DNA from: Chrysoperla carnea
Lineage: Eukaryota; Arthropoda; Insecta; Neuroptera; Chrysopidae
Length of the DNA stretch: 64,000 nucleotides
Assembly (NCBI RefSeq): GCF_905475395.1
Contig: NC_058339.1
Coordinates: 9,494,001-9,558,000, forward strand
Direction of reading: 5' to 3'
Position 1 is the stretch's first letter. Every line of letters begins with the position of its first letter. Below, piece by piece: positions 10,971-24,128 of this stretch. The notes below the pieces were generated by a model, which was given only the letters and a program-made list of their open reading frames with translations, ran no database searches and was not told the origin of the DNA. A program made the position numbers and the translations under genes.

Positions 10971-13900
10971 TTAAGCGTTAGATTCTTTAAGGTCTTGTAA
11001 TTGAGCTAATTGATGGGGTTCTAATTCATCAGGTATACTAGCCCGGCCACCCACTACTTGCTTTGGAATATCGTCGTCTGGTAGAATATCATCTTGTGGG
11101 GCATGTTCTTCGGGTGGATGACTACTAGTCGTTGTGGTCGTTGCAGGTAGACTTTGTGAATTTTCTGCTGTACTAGGTCCTGTGGAATCACCATCGCTTC
11201 CAGTACTGCTACTTGTTGGAAATGGTGCTGAATCTGTTGGTTGATCATCAACAATTGATTTTTCATCTTCTAAATCCTCTTTATGTGTTTCTATCTTACT
11301 TGCATCATCTGCAGTTGCTTCTTCTTCTTCAGGAATTTCCGTTAAAGGGTCTGCACTAGTATTGTCCTCGTCTTCTAAATTGCCATTTGTGGATACTTCA
11401 GTTTGTTCTTCCTCTGGTGGTGGGAATGGTTGCTCTGGTTCCTCAATCATTGGAGTTGCAGCTGTTATCACAATTTGTGCTACACCAAGACCGAAATCTT
11501 GATCTTCTCTTTTATCACTTTCCTTTTCTCCACCAACTTCTGGGTCGCTCTAATTTAACAAAATCATTATTTAACTTACGTTATTTGATACCCGAAATTA
11601 AAAGTATTATAAACACGTTACCTCTCCTTCTACAACTACACAGATATCCGCTGATAAGCGTGAAAATAATTTCATTTATAAATCAATATTTTACTGACAA
11701 TTAATATCAAGATAACGAGGATTCATTTTTAATAAAAATTATAATTCAAACTCACGTTTTTTGCATTTATTATGACGTTCTTCTATTTCTGATTCTTCAA
11801 ATCCAAACTGGGTAGTATATTGTTTTACTTGTTTTTTTGTTAAATCCATTTGAAATCCTTGAGGTTTTGTTGGTGGAGGTTCTTGAGGCGGACCACTTTC
11901 ATTTTCATTATGTTCTTCGGTACCATTTTCTTTAATTTAAAAAAAAAAAGATTTTGTAAATTAGCAAATAGAAATAAAAGTAAAAGTATATAAGGGAGAT
12001 GGTAGGGAAGATTGAAAGAGGAGTAGTGGTACTACGGCCTAAGTGTGTTCTACTCCAGGACAATCACTCTAAGTTAACCAATCTAGCAACCCTCTGCCAA
12101 CGCAGTTTATATTTATAGGTACTTCCAAATAATTTATTTAATAATTAGAATTATTACCTTGAATTTCATTTTGAGGTCTATCACCCATAGGCGTCGCTTG
12201 AGTAATAATAACTTCAGTTGCTGGTTGTAATAAAAAATTAGGAACATCTGGTGGCGTAAATACTGGTGGCGCACTTGCTGGTGGTGTATCTTCCCACTGA
12301 TTAGTTAATGGTTCACCAAATTGATCACACTCTTCAACAACAAGTGATGGGAAATTTCCACGTCGTCCATCAATTTCACCTTCCCACCATCCATCATCAA
12401 TACCATGCGCACATTTATTCAATACTTTAATCACATCACACTCTTCGAAAGTTAACTCATCTGGCCCACTTGCTTCATAATCATATAAAGCACAACAATA
12501 TGTAACAGGTTCTTCAGCTTTTTGGATCGGTACAGATATGACGGATATTTGTTCAGGTGATTGTGTTTGATCTGTTTGTTCACTGGGTAATCCTTCTTCA
12601 TCCTGTTCGTCTACAGTGTAATCAACCGATGAGAAAGATATTTGTGTTTGTAAACCAGGTGTTTGACTGGAAGTTTCACGTTCTACATCTAAATAATTAT
12701 GCGGCACAAATCCTTCTTCTCCACGATAGTTTCTGGCACGTAACCAACCATCACCATCACCTTCACCAACTACTTCTAACTGTTCATTTTCAATAATACT
12801 TAATTCATCCGGATTTTGTGCCTGTATAATAAAAAAAAACGGTATTAGTCCCGACTCGAAAGGATTGAAAAATTAAACGAAAAGACATTATTTAAAAATT
12901 GTAAAAAGAAGGAAGTTTATGGAAGGGTGGCGTAATTACGCCTGATATAAACATAACAAGACGGGAAGTGGGGAGAACATGCAGGATTTTTAACGTATTT
13001 TATGGATACTCTCTAATTTCTAGACTAAGAAAATTTTTTTTTAAAGATCATTATATGTTACTAACTGTATATGAATATAAAGCAGTACACTTTAATCCAG
13101 GAACTGATTTGACAGCTTCTGCACGTGCCTCGTCTCCAGTTTGATCTTCTTCTGCACCCCAATCAACTTGAGTGGGATCATCCCAACCAGCTGTTAATTG
13201 TTCTATTCTTTGCCTTTCTTGTTCTAACATAGCTGGATTATAAATTCAATAAAAACATTTTTAAGTATTATTTATGAAATAAAATTGAATAGTTTGTAAA
13301 AAAAAAACATGTGATATAAAAGAGTTTTTTAGTGTTTATAAAAATTGTATGATTTTAAGTATGCAGAAGTATATAACACAAATTATGAGATGATAAAATG
13401 CAGAAAACAATGAAAAATCTTTGAAATTTGAAAAAAAAATTTTTTTTACTACATATGTATATAATTTACATATCAATAACCTAAAAACTTGTTACTAAAA
13501 GGAGACAATGTAATTTGAATCTCTAGATATTAATTTCTACAGGCCTGGATTTACCACACAGGCAGAGTAGGCACGTGTCTAACGGCGGCAAATTTTAGGC
13601 GGAAACTTTGATAATTTGTTTTATTTTTGGGAATTGGATTTCTGATCTATTTCATTAGCACGCGTACCAACATTATAATTGAAATATGAAATGAAAAAGA
13701 ATCGATTTATACAAGTCTCGGTTTTGACCTAATATCGAATAATCGAAGTTTTTATAATGAAAATCATCTTATTTTCTCTTACAGTGTACTTGGTTCTTTC
13801 GTGCCAAACTTATTCTATCACTGAAGAAGTTTTGAAGTTTAGGTATCGTTAATTTTCGCAACGGTCTAAGGGCAGTTAAATAAAGGTTAATAGTTAGTGG

Positions 13901-16900
13901 TCATTTTAAACAAAAAAACACACTTAAAATAAGAGATTATTACCCAGGTCTGACATTAATTTTTTTCTTTAAATATGTCTCAAATATTGACAAAATATAA
14001 GAACACCTACCATAGATATTTTTAACCAATTTACAAGTTGAACTCAATCGATATCCTGCGATCAGTATGCCGATTACGAACGCTAATTTACGATTATACA
14101 ACATTTTAACAAATGAAAACAATTCTAGCTTGATAGAAATTAATCTTCTTAAATAGATAGGCTTACTTTGGGACTCATGTGACTATAATTGTGATTTTGT
14201 ATCAGAACTTAATAACTTATTCTATAATGCTTCTTTACAAAACTTAAACTTAAATTAGTATAAGTTCCAGGCGCGGATCTAAGGGGGGGGGGGTCACATG
14301 GGTCATGGCCCCCCCCCCCCAAAACAGCCCGCATTTCAAAATCAATATTTTACAAACCGAAAAACAAAAAAAAAATCTTTGTTTATTTGGTTTTTTTGTT
14401 ATTTTATTGAAAAACAAAAATGACAAAAATCCTACGACCACCCCCCCCCCCCCAAAAAAATTTCTAGATCCGCGCCTGATAAGTTCTAAAATAAAAATTA
14501 AACTCGAAAATTATGCTCAGAATTTAAAAGTTGTATTCTGTCAATTTTTTTTATAATATTTAATATGGTTTGTTTTTTTTTTTTCAAATATATCTTACTT
14601 TCAATTTCTCCGAAAATGCTTAACATAGATAAAATATAGTAGTGGGAAATGTTTAGGCTTCCATAACAATAAGATGGCTTTTTTATGAAGTTTTATTTAG
14701 ATTCAACTTTTCTAATTTTTGTTCAATGTTTGTCTTGTAAAGAAACATTTGTACTTTGTATATTACAGTAAAAGATGTTACAAATATCGACTATTTACGG
14801 AAAATTAAATAAATTGCAATATTTTTTTATCCCTTACAAATATATATATATATTTTTTTTATCCCTTACCGCTTAAAAAAATTGCAAAAAATCGAAAAAA
14901 ATTTTTTAATCTCCAATATCAATAAAACTCAGTATATGAGGTAATTATGACCCGAAAAGTACAAAAATCGGGTGCATTTGTTGACTGGCCGAATAGTTTT
15001 TGAGATACGGCCTAAAATCGATCCAAACATTTTTTTGGTTAATGACTGTATAGGAGATTTGCTAATGCCAGTTTTATTCAATTGATAGCCAATTGATACT
15101 TAACACACAAGAAATTCACAAAGTTTTATCAAAAAGTGAGCGGTTTATTTCATTTTCCTTAATTTGTCACATCTTTGACTGTACTAGTAATAATAAAGTC
15201 AAAAGTTTCCCATGTGTTGAATATTTTTTTTAAATTAAGCGTTATCAAATCGGAAAACAATGATTATGCATATAAGCAAGCTAAGAACAATTATTTTATT
15301 AAAAACAGCCAAAAACAGTCTTAAAATTTGCCAACACCTTTTGAAAATTTTTGACTTTATTAATATTTTCTATATATTAAAAAATAAATTGATTAAAATT
15401 GAAAACGTTTAAAAAATTAGCAATGCAACGATCGTTGTTTCATGCCAAAGCTACTGTTTCCACAATAATGAATGATTTGTGCATACGCGGACAGGCGCCA
15501 TGTTTTTTCTACAATCTATAAAATATAAACAATATAATATAAAACATTATTATTATCGTTATAATTAATTAAAAAAACACACCACGATACATTGAAATTT
15601 ATTGAGCATTTTTTAAAAAAACGAGTGGATAAGCTTTTTTTGGAAGCTGTATCTGAGTAATTCATATATTTCATGTGTGGAAATAATCAAATGTGCATGA
15701 GGGACAAATCGTTGCCTACCCCACTCACCGTCGACCTCAGCGGTATCATAACTAGTATCTTGAGTTTCTTCTGCTTCAACTGTAGTGGCTTGGACTTTTT
15801 CAACAACCGGAGCTGTTTCACCTTCAGCAAAATCACTGTCATAGAATGAATCTGAGCTAGGTTGTTCCTTCAAAAATAATTTAAAAAAATTATAGTTAAA
15901 ATTACATAATTTTTTTAAGTATTTAGTAACATTAGCGTAATAATAATTTTTGATCTTCCTTCTCAAATGGCACACACAATAGTCTGTCCGTCTGTCTGTG
16001 GCATCGTAGCTCCTAAACCGATGCACCCATTTTGATTTTTTTGTTTTGTTTGAAAGGTAATTTAATGGAGAGTGTTCTTAGCTAAGTTTTAAATGCGAGT
16101 ATAGAGTTCTAAGATTCGCAGAATCAAAAACATGATTCATAAGCATAAGAGAATAATTAACTCATGAAAGACTTTTAGACTAAAAAATATTATCCGCTAA
16201 CGTAGAGTAAAAATAGTTTTTAACTGCATACCCCTGCTCCAGAAGCATCAGTTCTCATTGATAAAGAACTTGCTGAACGTGGTATATCTTGTACACTCAA
16301 TGTTTCCGCTTCTTGCATCCATTCATCAACATTAACACCACCAGCTCTTAAACATTCAATTCGTGCTTCCGCTTTCATTTTTGCTGTTTCCGCTTTTCGT
16401 ATGCCTTGTTTCATATCATCAATTTTTGTTTCTAAATCAGGACCATTTGGATCATTCGGATCAGTTTTTTGCCCAGAATCTCTTAACGCATTATACACTT
16501 GTAATTTCCGTACACATTCACGTATATTATTATTTTCTCTAACAATTTTCGAAGCCCATCTACGTGCTTCTTTGCTAAGTGTCGCAGCTGCAGATTCATG
16601 GTCTGCCGTAATATGATCGATAGGATCGTTATCACAAGGTTCAAATTCATATTGAATATGTTGTTTTAAAACGGGATAAAATAGATAACAACATTTTAAA
16701 TTATATTCACGGGTTAATTGTTGGGCTTGGTCCCGAATTTTTCCATATGAGTTTTGTGTTGCTGAACAGGTTAATAATTCTGTACGACCCATTAATGTTA
16801 AATATTCTGCTACTTTATCAAATACACCACTTTCCATTATTTGTATGGCCATTTGTAAGTCAACAGCAAAGTAACGTGTTTGATGAGCATTCGCGGCAGC

Positions 16901-19817
16901 TAAACTCAATAGATAATCATTTCTAGCACCGGATGATTTTTCTTCTAACTGTTCACGTTTTGTTGAAAATTTTGCACTGTTTTTTTGTAATGATGTTATT
17001 GATTGAAAAAATGATCCTTTCTTTTTCTTTAATCTATTTATAGAAAAAACATTAATAATTAAAATTTTAATATATTTTTTTGTTATGATTATTATTCATA
17101 CTAACTTTTCTTCGAGGTCTTTAGCTTTGTCACGCACATCGTGAGCACAATGCTCTTCATCGAAATATAATTTTTTCGTTTTATCAACATCTTGGACACA
17201 AGTTTGTAATTCTTTTTGAACATTGGTTAATTGGTCAATGGACTAAAAATTAAAAAAAAAAAATCAACTCTCCTGTAATTTCTTAATCAAAATCTATTAT
17301 CAAAACAAGCAGACACATAAAATTTTTAATTCAGATAATATACCTTCTTTGTTGATTGTATTTTATGAGCGCGAAGTACTTTTGCTTCATCGGCAATTTG
17401 TTGTTGAAAAACTTCAACAGCTGCTAATCGTGCTCTGGCTAATTTTTCATTTTCTTCAAGCACAGTTCTCCAAACATTCCACATATTCCTAAATAAAATT
17501 ATTATTAGACTAATTGTTACAATCTGTGGAATTACTTGTTTTAAACATAAGATCTTGGGAGTTAAACTCAGATTAACGGAACAAGCAGAAAAGGGAATTG
17601 CCTAAACAGGCAGAGTAGGCCCTGATGGCTTAAAGATTGAAATATTGATAGAACTGTGGAAATATTATTATTAGGGACTGGAATCTTTAGTAAAGAGGAG
17701 TATTTTAATGGTTAATAAAAAAAAGTGAGGGATTCAGCAAGTTTTCAAGTTTTTTACAACCTACAAAACTCAGTTTAATCACAGGTGTGTAGAATCAAAC
17801 TTGTTTTTAACCCCCGAATCAAAAACAGAGGTATTATAAGTTTGACGGCTATGTCTGTCTGTCTGTAGCATCATAGCTTCCAAACGGATGAACCGATTTC
17901 GATTTTTTTTTTTAAAGTTAATTAATGGAGTGTTTTTAGCTATGTTTCAAATACAAGTTTAGGATTCCGTACCCGAATATAGAAAATTTTATTTCTGAGT
18001 AATAGTAGCTGCTGTTTGGTGCATTACAAGAATTTAAAAAATGTTGAGGTTTAATCTGACAAGATTAAAATAATCAAACAATAATAATAATTTTTTCCAC
18101 ACCCAGTTTGTAGAAAAATTTTTAAATTTAAAATTACCATCAATAATCTAGTAATTTTAATTATCGAAAATATGAATGATTTGAAAAATTTTTAATATCG
18201 TAGACTTTTTATCTACTAGCCCCTGTAGTGCCCTTGTAAAACCACCCATTGTTTGCGAAAATAGACGCAGATACATTCATTTCCAAATATATAGGGGAAC
18301 ATGGGGTAATGGAAGCCTGCGGATAATGAGACCGACCACAAAATGGACTTCCTAAATGTTCGTAATTGTGTAGGTAAATGACGTTCGAGTGTTTTAGTGC
18401 ACCAAAGATTACTTAGATTTAAGATTTTCTGATAACCAGATAAGTAAAGCTTGCGTTCATAGTTAATAAAAATAAAAATTATAGAAATTATGGCTTTTAT
18501 TAACAATATTTCCTAGTAGGTGTCAATTACCCCACGCTCCCCTACGAAAGATTTTAACATTACGATTTTGTCTAAAATTAAAATCAGAATACATACCATT
18601 TTTCCTCGCCTCCATCAATTTTTATGTCGGGTATATTTGGCATTTTTTTATTAAGATAAGCTGAAGATATTTTAAGCAGGGCCTAAAGAAAATAGTTAAA
18701 ATGTAGAGCAACTTATTACGTTGAGTTTCACAATCGCCTGTTAAAGTATGCTTGTTATTTTTGTTTAAATAGAAAAAAGGAATTGGTTTGTACTTGTACA
18801 AAAAAGAAGGAAGGGGGACAATACGTGATAACTTTTTTTTCAACAATATAAATATTTAAAAAAATACTACGATACTAAAAATTAATTATGTTAACTTTAA
18901 CAGAAAATGGTGAAACTCTATTATTATGAATGATTCGATTTTTAATAAAATTTACCTCTGAATATGATTTTTCCACAGCTGATTTTTTAATGGTAAAATT
19001 TCGTATATCCTCCAACAAATCATTTTCATGTTGATTTTTTAATTGTAATTTTGCAATTTGTTCTGAATGTAAATTTTTTAGAAATTTCGTATAATTTCCC
19101 TAAGTTAAATTAAATACAAAAAAAAAAACAATTAAACACGAATTATATAATTATTTAATAAAAAACAACAAAATTTAACAAAAATTAATCAGATATAAAT
19201 AGGAGAAATTTAATTTTAAGTGATTATTCGTAATTTTACAATGTATACATATACTTTAAATTGTAATATTATCGATTATTTTTAATGGGGTTACTAGTTT
19301 TTAATATCAATAAGTAATAATAGAAAATCGAACATTATTAAAAACATTGTTTTAATTAAATACTTGATTAAATAATTTTGTAAATACGAAATTAGGTAAT
19401 TTTTATTATGATTGAAGGGTAGTAACTAATTTAGGTGAATTTAATCTGTTATGTTTTTTTTTCGCCCACTTTATATGTGTTTTTTTTGCCCACGTTTTTT
19501 TCCATCAATGTTTAATATAAAGAAATTTTTATAGACAAAAAAAATTTACAAATTTGTACTTGTTAAATATAAAATAAATTATTATTATTTTTTTTTTATA
19601 TATCTTGTAAAATTTCGAGTTTTAATGAATGGAAAAATAAAGAATTTTATTATTAATTAGGAAAATAATGATTGAATTAATATGAAAGTTTAGATGATAT
19701 GTTATATCATTCATAAAAAATGTTGTATAACATAAATAATTTTCTCCCATTTTTCTCTAGAATAAAAAAGATACAATTTGATACCTCTCAACATACCTTT
19801 CGAGGTGGAGGCTGCAT
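10971..19817 (-). CDS. nwk: Nervous wreck: F-BAR and double-SH3 membrane-remodelling adaptor
   Basis: Twelve coding exons, all with GT/AG joins that hold frame: 19797-19817, 18956-19099, 18597-18682, 17344-17488, 17106-17242, 16232-17033, 15729-15867, 13066-13232, 12158-12821, 11756-11929, 11622-11650, 10971-11549. They give 1028 residues starting [20 protein letters not shown]. Residues about 10-300 form the helical F-BAR module. SH3-1 is at about 539-595 (split by the exon 8/9 join; motif [20 protein letters not shown]). SH3-2 is at about 655-711 ([19 protein letters not shown] ... [11 protein letters not shown]). The rest is acidic and proline-rich. Family knowledge: Drosophila Nwk (vertebrate FCHSD1/2) binds membranes through F-BAR and WASp/dynamin through SH3 domains, restraining synaptic growth and BMP receptor traffic at neuromuscular junctions. 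Length and domain order fit. Exon 1 carries only seven codons; the transcription start was not located. Confidence 0.94.
13540..13610 (+). repeat. Terminal fragment of a hAT-type element (nwk intron)
   Basis: Begins caggcctggatttaccacac, then 'aggcagagtaggcacgtg' and 'ggcggcaaattttaggcgg'. The same end occurs inverted at about 49594-49632, and a shorter piece at 17598-17625. CAGG...-type ends are usual for hAT elements. The opposite end was not found nearby. Confidence 0.5.
14260..14486. mobile_element. hAT MITE with 8-bp target duplication (nwk intron)
   Basis: The element is 14268-14478 (211 bp), with ends caggcgcggatcta and tagatccgcgcctg as inverted repeats. It is flanked by a perfect 8-bp duplication ataagttc at 14260-14267 and 14479-14486. 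Poly-G (14283-14292) and poly-C tracts lie just inside the ends. An 8-bp duplication plus CAGG ends is the hAT signature. It sits in the intron between exons 7 and 8 of nwk. Confidence 0.9.
14925..15030 (+). repeat. Interspersed repeat, inverse copy at about 54955-55080
   Basis: Contains 'gaaaagtacaaaaatcgggtgcatttgttgactgg' in pieces and 'gtttttgagatacggcctaaaatcgat'. The reverse complement of the same words is found near 54960-55065. Located in a nwk intron. Confidence 0.6.
15970..16115 (+). repeat. 'gcctaaacggatgaaccg' repeat family, copy A
   Basis: Consists of 'gtctgtctgtggcatcgtag', 'cctaaaccgatgcacccatt', 'gaaaggtaatttaatggaga' and 'gtgttcttagctaagtttt'. The same ordered words recur at 17811, 51201 and 53845. 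It lies in the nwk intron between exons 6 and 7, antisense to the gene. Confidence 0.75.
17811..17990 (+). repeat. 'gcctaaacggatgaaccg' repeat family, copy B
   Basis: Begins 'taacccccgaatcaaaaac', then 'ggtattataagtttgacggc', 'gtctgtctgtctgtag', 'caaacggatgaaccgattt' and 'gtttaggattccgtaccc'. It lies in a nwk intron, in the same orientation as the other copies. Confidence 0.75.
18292..18544. mobile_element. MITE with 19-bp terminal inverted repeats (nwk intron)
   Basis: The left end taggggaacatggggtaat (18292-18310) pairs with the right end attaccccacgctccccta (18526-18544), with two mismatches. A TA at each outer edge could be the target duplication, suggesting a Tc1/mariner-type MITE. No coding content. 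Confidence 0.7.
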
Positions 19818-20735
19818 ATTATTATTTGAATTTTACGACACGCATATACACAACAATTACACACAAAACAATGGGATACCTATTATTAACTGATGACAAT
19901 TTGAATAAAAAACAAAAAATTTTTATTTTATTTAACGTTAACTCAAGACCTCATTATTACCATATATCCCTATTTAATAGAATAACATTTCCTTGCATGG
20001 TCTTTCACCGACTGTGTTCATATTGATTGAAATGGTTTAACGGCGCATGGCGTTGGTTTAATATTAACTTGTTCGAGGGGTGTATGTAACCGCCCCCCAT
20101 ATATTGATAATTCAGTATGTTGAAGTCAAATGAATTTTACATTTATAGGTGAAAATTCAATGAATTTTCTTTTTTTTTTTCTATTATCTCAACTCAGGAA
20201 ATTCTTTTAATGTGGTTGTCAAGATACACTCAAGAACTATTTACAAGACATTTATACACTTATCTAGGAAAAAAATGTACTAATAACATCGATAATGGTT
20301 TCATCTGATTATTTCCGAAACTTTCGACTTCCGAATAGACACTACACTATATAAAATAGTTTATTATTGATTCGTATTAATTTAGCATATTTAAAAATGT
20401 AAATGATTTTTCTTATCAAAAAACACGCAACAATTACAAATAATGTTTTTGTATATTTTATAAATATCTTAACTCTAATCAATTAAGATTAGCTTGCTTA
20501 TATGTATTAAATATTATATTTAACATTTATACAGTGAATTAAAAACTATTGGGAACAACAAAAATACCTATATTTATATAATCAGTGACCACATAAAATT
20601 TTTAGAATTATATTTTTTTATTATGAAACTAAATTTTTACATTTATTTCAACTTCTTGTGTACTTTATATAAGTCAAAGCTTTTTCTATCTCAACACATT
20701 ATACCACTTAACATATAAGAATGAGACTGTAGACT
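19818..20735. other. Upstream region of nwk
   Basis: Contains the 5' leader and presumably the promoter of nwk, but no TATA box or initiator could be assigned with confidence. A G/C-rich island 'taaccgccccccatatattg' lies near 20090. No other gene. Confidence 0.35.
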
Positions 20736-20799
20736 TCAATGGAAAACGCATTTGATGTATTTTCATTTGCAAAAATAAAAAGAAATGAAAAAATTATAC

Positions 20800-20885
20800 A
20801 GAAGCCGGAATTCGAACTCGGGTCATCAAAGTATTCGAATGACCTCGCAACTTGGTATACGTGTTCACTAGACTTTGTTCTTCAA
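20800..20885 (-). repeat. tRNA-derived SINE-like sequence
   Basis: The minus strand reads 'tctagtgaacacgtatac' (A-box-like), then about 45 bases later 'gacccgagttcgaattccgg' (B-box-like, with the T-loop gttcgaattcc). This order and spacing is that of a tRNA-derived SINE head. It does not fold into a full tRNA: no acceptor stem pairing was found, so it is not called a tRNA gene. Confidence 0.5.
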
Positions 20886-21011
20886 TTTAAGAAATGCTAT
20901 CAAGGTGGGGATCATAATGGGGCCTTCCTTTTCGAGAGTTACCTACCTTTAGGGGCGTTACGATCTTTGCTTGTGTTCTGTTTCTCAAAATTGGTGAGTA
21001 CATGTAAATAA

Positions 21012-22080
21012 ACTGTTTATTTTACAGTCACTGACCGTCCAAATCGATTTTGGATCCAACTTCCAATTTGCCGTCGTTGAGAACATCGTATCACGCTCTA
21101 CAGCGAACTACTACAGTTTGCTGCTGCTCTAAGCAGGGATCGAAAGCCCAAAATCTCGTATTTAACGTCTTTTTATTAATAATATTAATTTTCGTTGATT
21201 TTTTAGGACTTTGATGTTTATAGAATTATGTATAGAAAATAATACAAATATGTAGTTCAACTGTTTTTAAAAATATTTTTATTTTAACGACAAAATCCCA
21301 GTAAAAAAAACCCTCAGCAAGGTCTTTAAACCATTGTTGCACTGTATAATAGGGTTCTTGCAAAGCGAATCTTTGAAGATTCTTAGACAACTTTTAATAT
21401 ATTTATGTAAAAATATTGCCTATAACTAAAAACTTTTTACATAAAAAAAACTCTGTATATAGAAAATTTATAGACCTTGTTAAGGATTTAACAGTCAATT
21501 TTTTGTTAAAACAATACTTGTTGACACCCCGTATAGTCACCTTTGACTTTTTGAGTATTTGTAGGTATAGGTGGGAGTAGGCTCTTCTAAATTAATAGAA
21601 GTTATTAGTGGTAGGAATTCTATTCGATCCGTGTATAAGTTTTATTTCAGAGACATAACATACTAACGCCACATTACTTATTAATATAATTATATGGATG
21701 GACTTATAATTCTATTTTAAAAAAAGACAAAAAAAATTCTGCAAAAAAAATTTAGTAAAAAGGAATTTTAATTGATGGAAATTTATTTGAAGTTTAAGAG
21801 ATTATTAAAACATTTTTAAATACTCTGAAATTAATCAATAGGTATTACAAATAACAATGATATTTTATTATTGCTGATAACAGCGAACGCCGAACAATGA
21901 AATACAATATCAATTTTGCTTACGCATTTATTATCAATCTGTTAGTAGGTAGTAAATAGTATTTTCAATTCAATTATAGTATTTACAGTTATGCAGTACA
22001 TATTACAGTTATGTTCACACAAAAGTATTACTAATGAAAATATTTTCTGTTAGCATACTGTGTTGTGTCTTCAGTTTTCG
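21012..22080. other. Intergenic sequence
   Basis: No supported gene. AT-rich unique-looking DNA. Confidence 0.35.
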
Positions 22081-22082
22081 CT

Positions 22083-22430
22083 TTCAAAATTTATTTGATA
22101 CCCCACTTGGGTATATTTGAAAATATTCGATTGTTCATCCTCACTTTCACGCCCCACATTTCCACCACCGAAGGTTAAAGAATAGATTCAAAAAATCCTT
22201 GAAACTGGTTGTATATCGTATCAAACTTTGAGCTTTATCGATGCCGTACTTTTGAAGATTTGAAACCCACTCCTTTCAACCCTTTTTTTCATTAAAAAGC
22301 CTATGTCCTTCTCCAGGGTCTAGACTATCTCTGTACCAAATTTCATTTAAATCGGTTCAGTAGTTTAGGCGTGATTGCGTAACATACATACAAACAGACA
22401 AACAGAATTGCTTTCGCATTTATAAGTAAG
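22083..22430 (+). repeat. Retroelement 3'-type interspersed repeat
   Basis: Contains 'gataccccacttgggtat', then about 190 bases later 'tctctgtaccaaatttcatt', 'aatcggttcagtagtttagg', 'cgtgattgcgtaacatacat' and 'acaaacagacaaacagaat'. This word order is common in insect genomes as the tail of non-LTR or non-autonomous elements (recalled, not checked). Confidence 0.6.
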
Positions 22431-23942
22431 AATAGCCTAAGTACTTACCTTACTTTCCTTTTGTACGGACACAAATTTATACTTTGAAGTTGATTTTATT
22501 ATTCCGGGCTTTCAGTATTTCCAGAAGATTTCATTAGCCATCTTATACTAAATATTAGAGATGAAAAGGTTTTGGAAAACAAGTATTTTAATTACATTTC
22601 ATGATTATCAAGTATTCGGATTATCTAACAAGAAAATAATGATAATATCCTGAAAAGATGATGTTTCTAAATATCGGATTCATCTTCTTGGCGACCCATG
22701 CACATTGCACAATACTTACTGAAAATTGAATAGGAATCACAATGAAAACAATAATAATTATATTAAAAATTATTTTATTTGCTTTTTCGCTGGAATTTGT
22801 TTTTGTGATTTCAATTGAATAGAACAAATTAAAAGGGGAATGGGAGCAATATAGACAATAAAAATTAAGATAATATATATTGCATTGACAAAAAAAAATA
22901 GAATTAAAAAAGGCAACATATAAATAAACGATTAAAAATTATTTTACAAAAAGTGAAACGAAACAATTTTTTAAAATAATTTTTAATGTTTTCTGGGGAG
23001 GATTGAAGACTACGAACTTAGGAGAACGTATGAATGATTTTTACTAAACAATTTACAAATAAACAAACATCTTAAGTTCGTGTTGTGAGCAAATACCAGT
23101 AAAGTGAGTTTTGTTGATAATTTGTAATAAATTTTTTAGAACGTTTACTGATATTTTCAATTTGTTATAAAAATGAATGGATGGGAATGAATGATAAGGG
23201 ATGAACTATATGAAATATTAAAATAAGTTTTATAAAAGAGTCCAGCTTCATCGAAGGTATTAGGTAGTAGTAATAGAATATTATTACACTATTTACAAAC
23301 GATATAAAAGGTGCTCCTCTGTACAATAAATTCCCTTTTTTGTTTTTGAATAACGGTACAATCTTACATTTATTTTCTTTTATATATATACCGAGGTCCA
23401 AAAAGACAGATAATAATAATTAAATACGTCTACGTTATGCGAATAGACAATAAAGAAAAATTCATTTTAAACATCAGAATCGGTCCATTTTTCATTAAAT
23501 TAAATTCGATCTAAAAATGATTAAGACATATAACAAAAATAAATAAATGAATAAAATTATTTTTTTTAAATTAAAATTTAATAAAAAATGGAAGGAAAAC
23601 TGTTTAAAATTTTGTTTTAGATTTAATTTAGAATTTGTAGTCTTTTTATTTAAATTTAAAAACATATTAAATATCTAACCCTTTGGGTATTTACTTAAAA
23701 GATTTAAATATTCATTCTAAACTTTTAGTCACAACATAATAATACATTATCCCCGTTTTCCAAAATACCACCATTATTTTTTTAAATAAAAAGAGTAGCC
23801 TGCTTATCATTTCTTAAATGGTATGAACCTCCTTCGTTTTTTTAATCGCTACCTAATTGTGAGAAAATTCATCAAGAGTACACTGCGTAATTATCTAATT
23901 TGTTGTTAATTTCGTATATTTATTAGTTTCGGAATATATCTT
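22431..23942. other. Intergenic sequence
   Basis: No supported gene or element. Confidence 0.35.
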
Positions 23943-24128
23943 CATGAGTATGAGAGAGCTCATATGTACATACAATGTGTATAAGAAAGATATACTATTA
24001 TATGCTGATGTATAAGATATATTATATTTTGTTTGCATTAGCCAGGAAAGACTACACAAAAACAAAATAATAGTAATAATCTTTCTTAAACACATTGTAT
24101 GCACATATTGAGCTCTCTCATACTCATG
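23943..24128. repeat. Palindromic element, about 55-bp arms
   Basis: Left arm catgagtatgagagagctca (from 23943) and right arm tgagctctctcatactcatg (to 24128) are inverted copies. Pairing extends through 'catacaatgtgt.taagaaaga'. Central spacer about 75 bp. Confidence 0.7.

Noticed and set aside
20800-20885. Functional tRNA gene
   Set aside because: Only A- and B-box-like parts are present; acceptor and anticodon stems do not pair.
20739-21011. 90-codon ORF as a gene
   Set aside because: It overlaps the antisense tRNA-like boxes of a SINE, and the peptide has no protein-like pattern.
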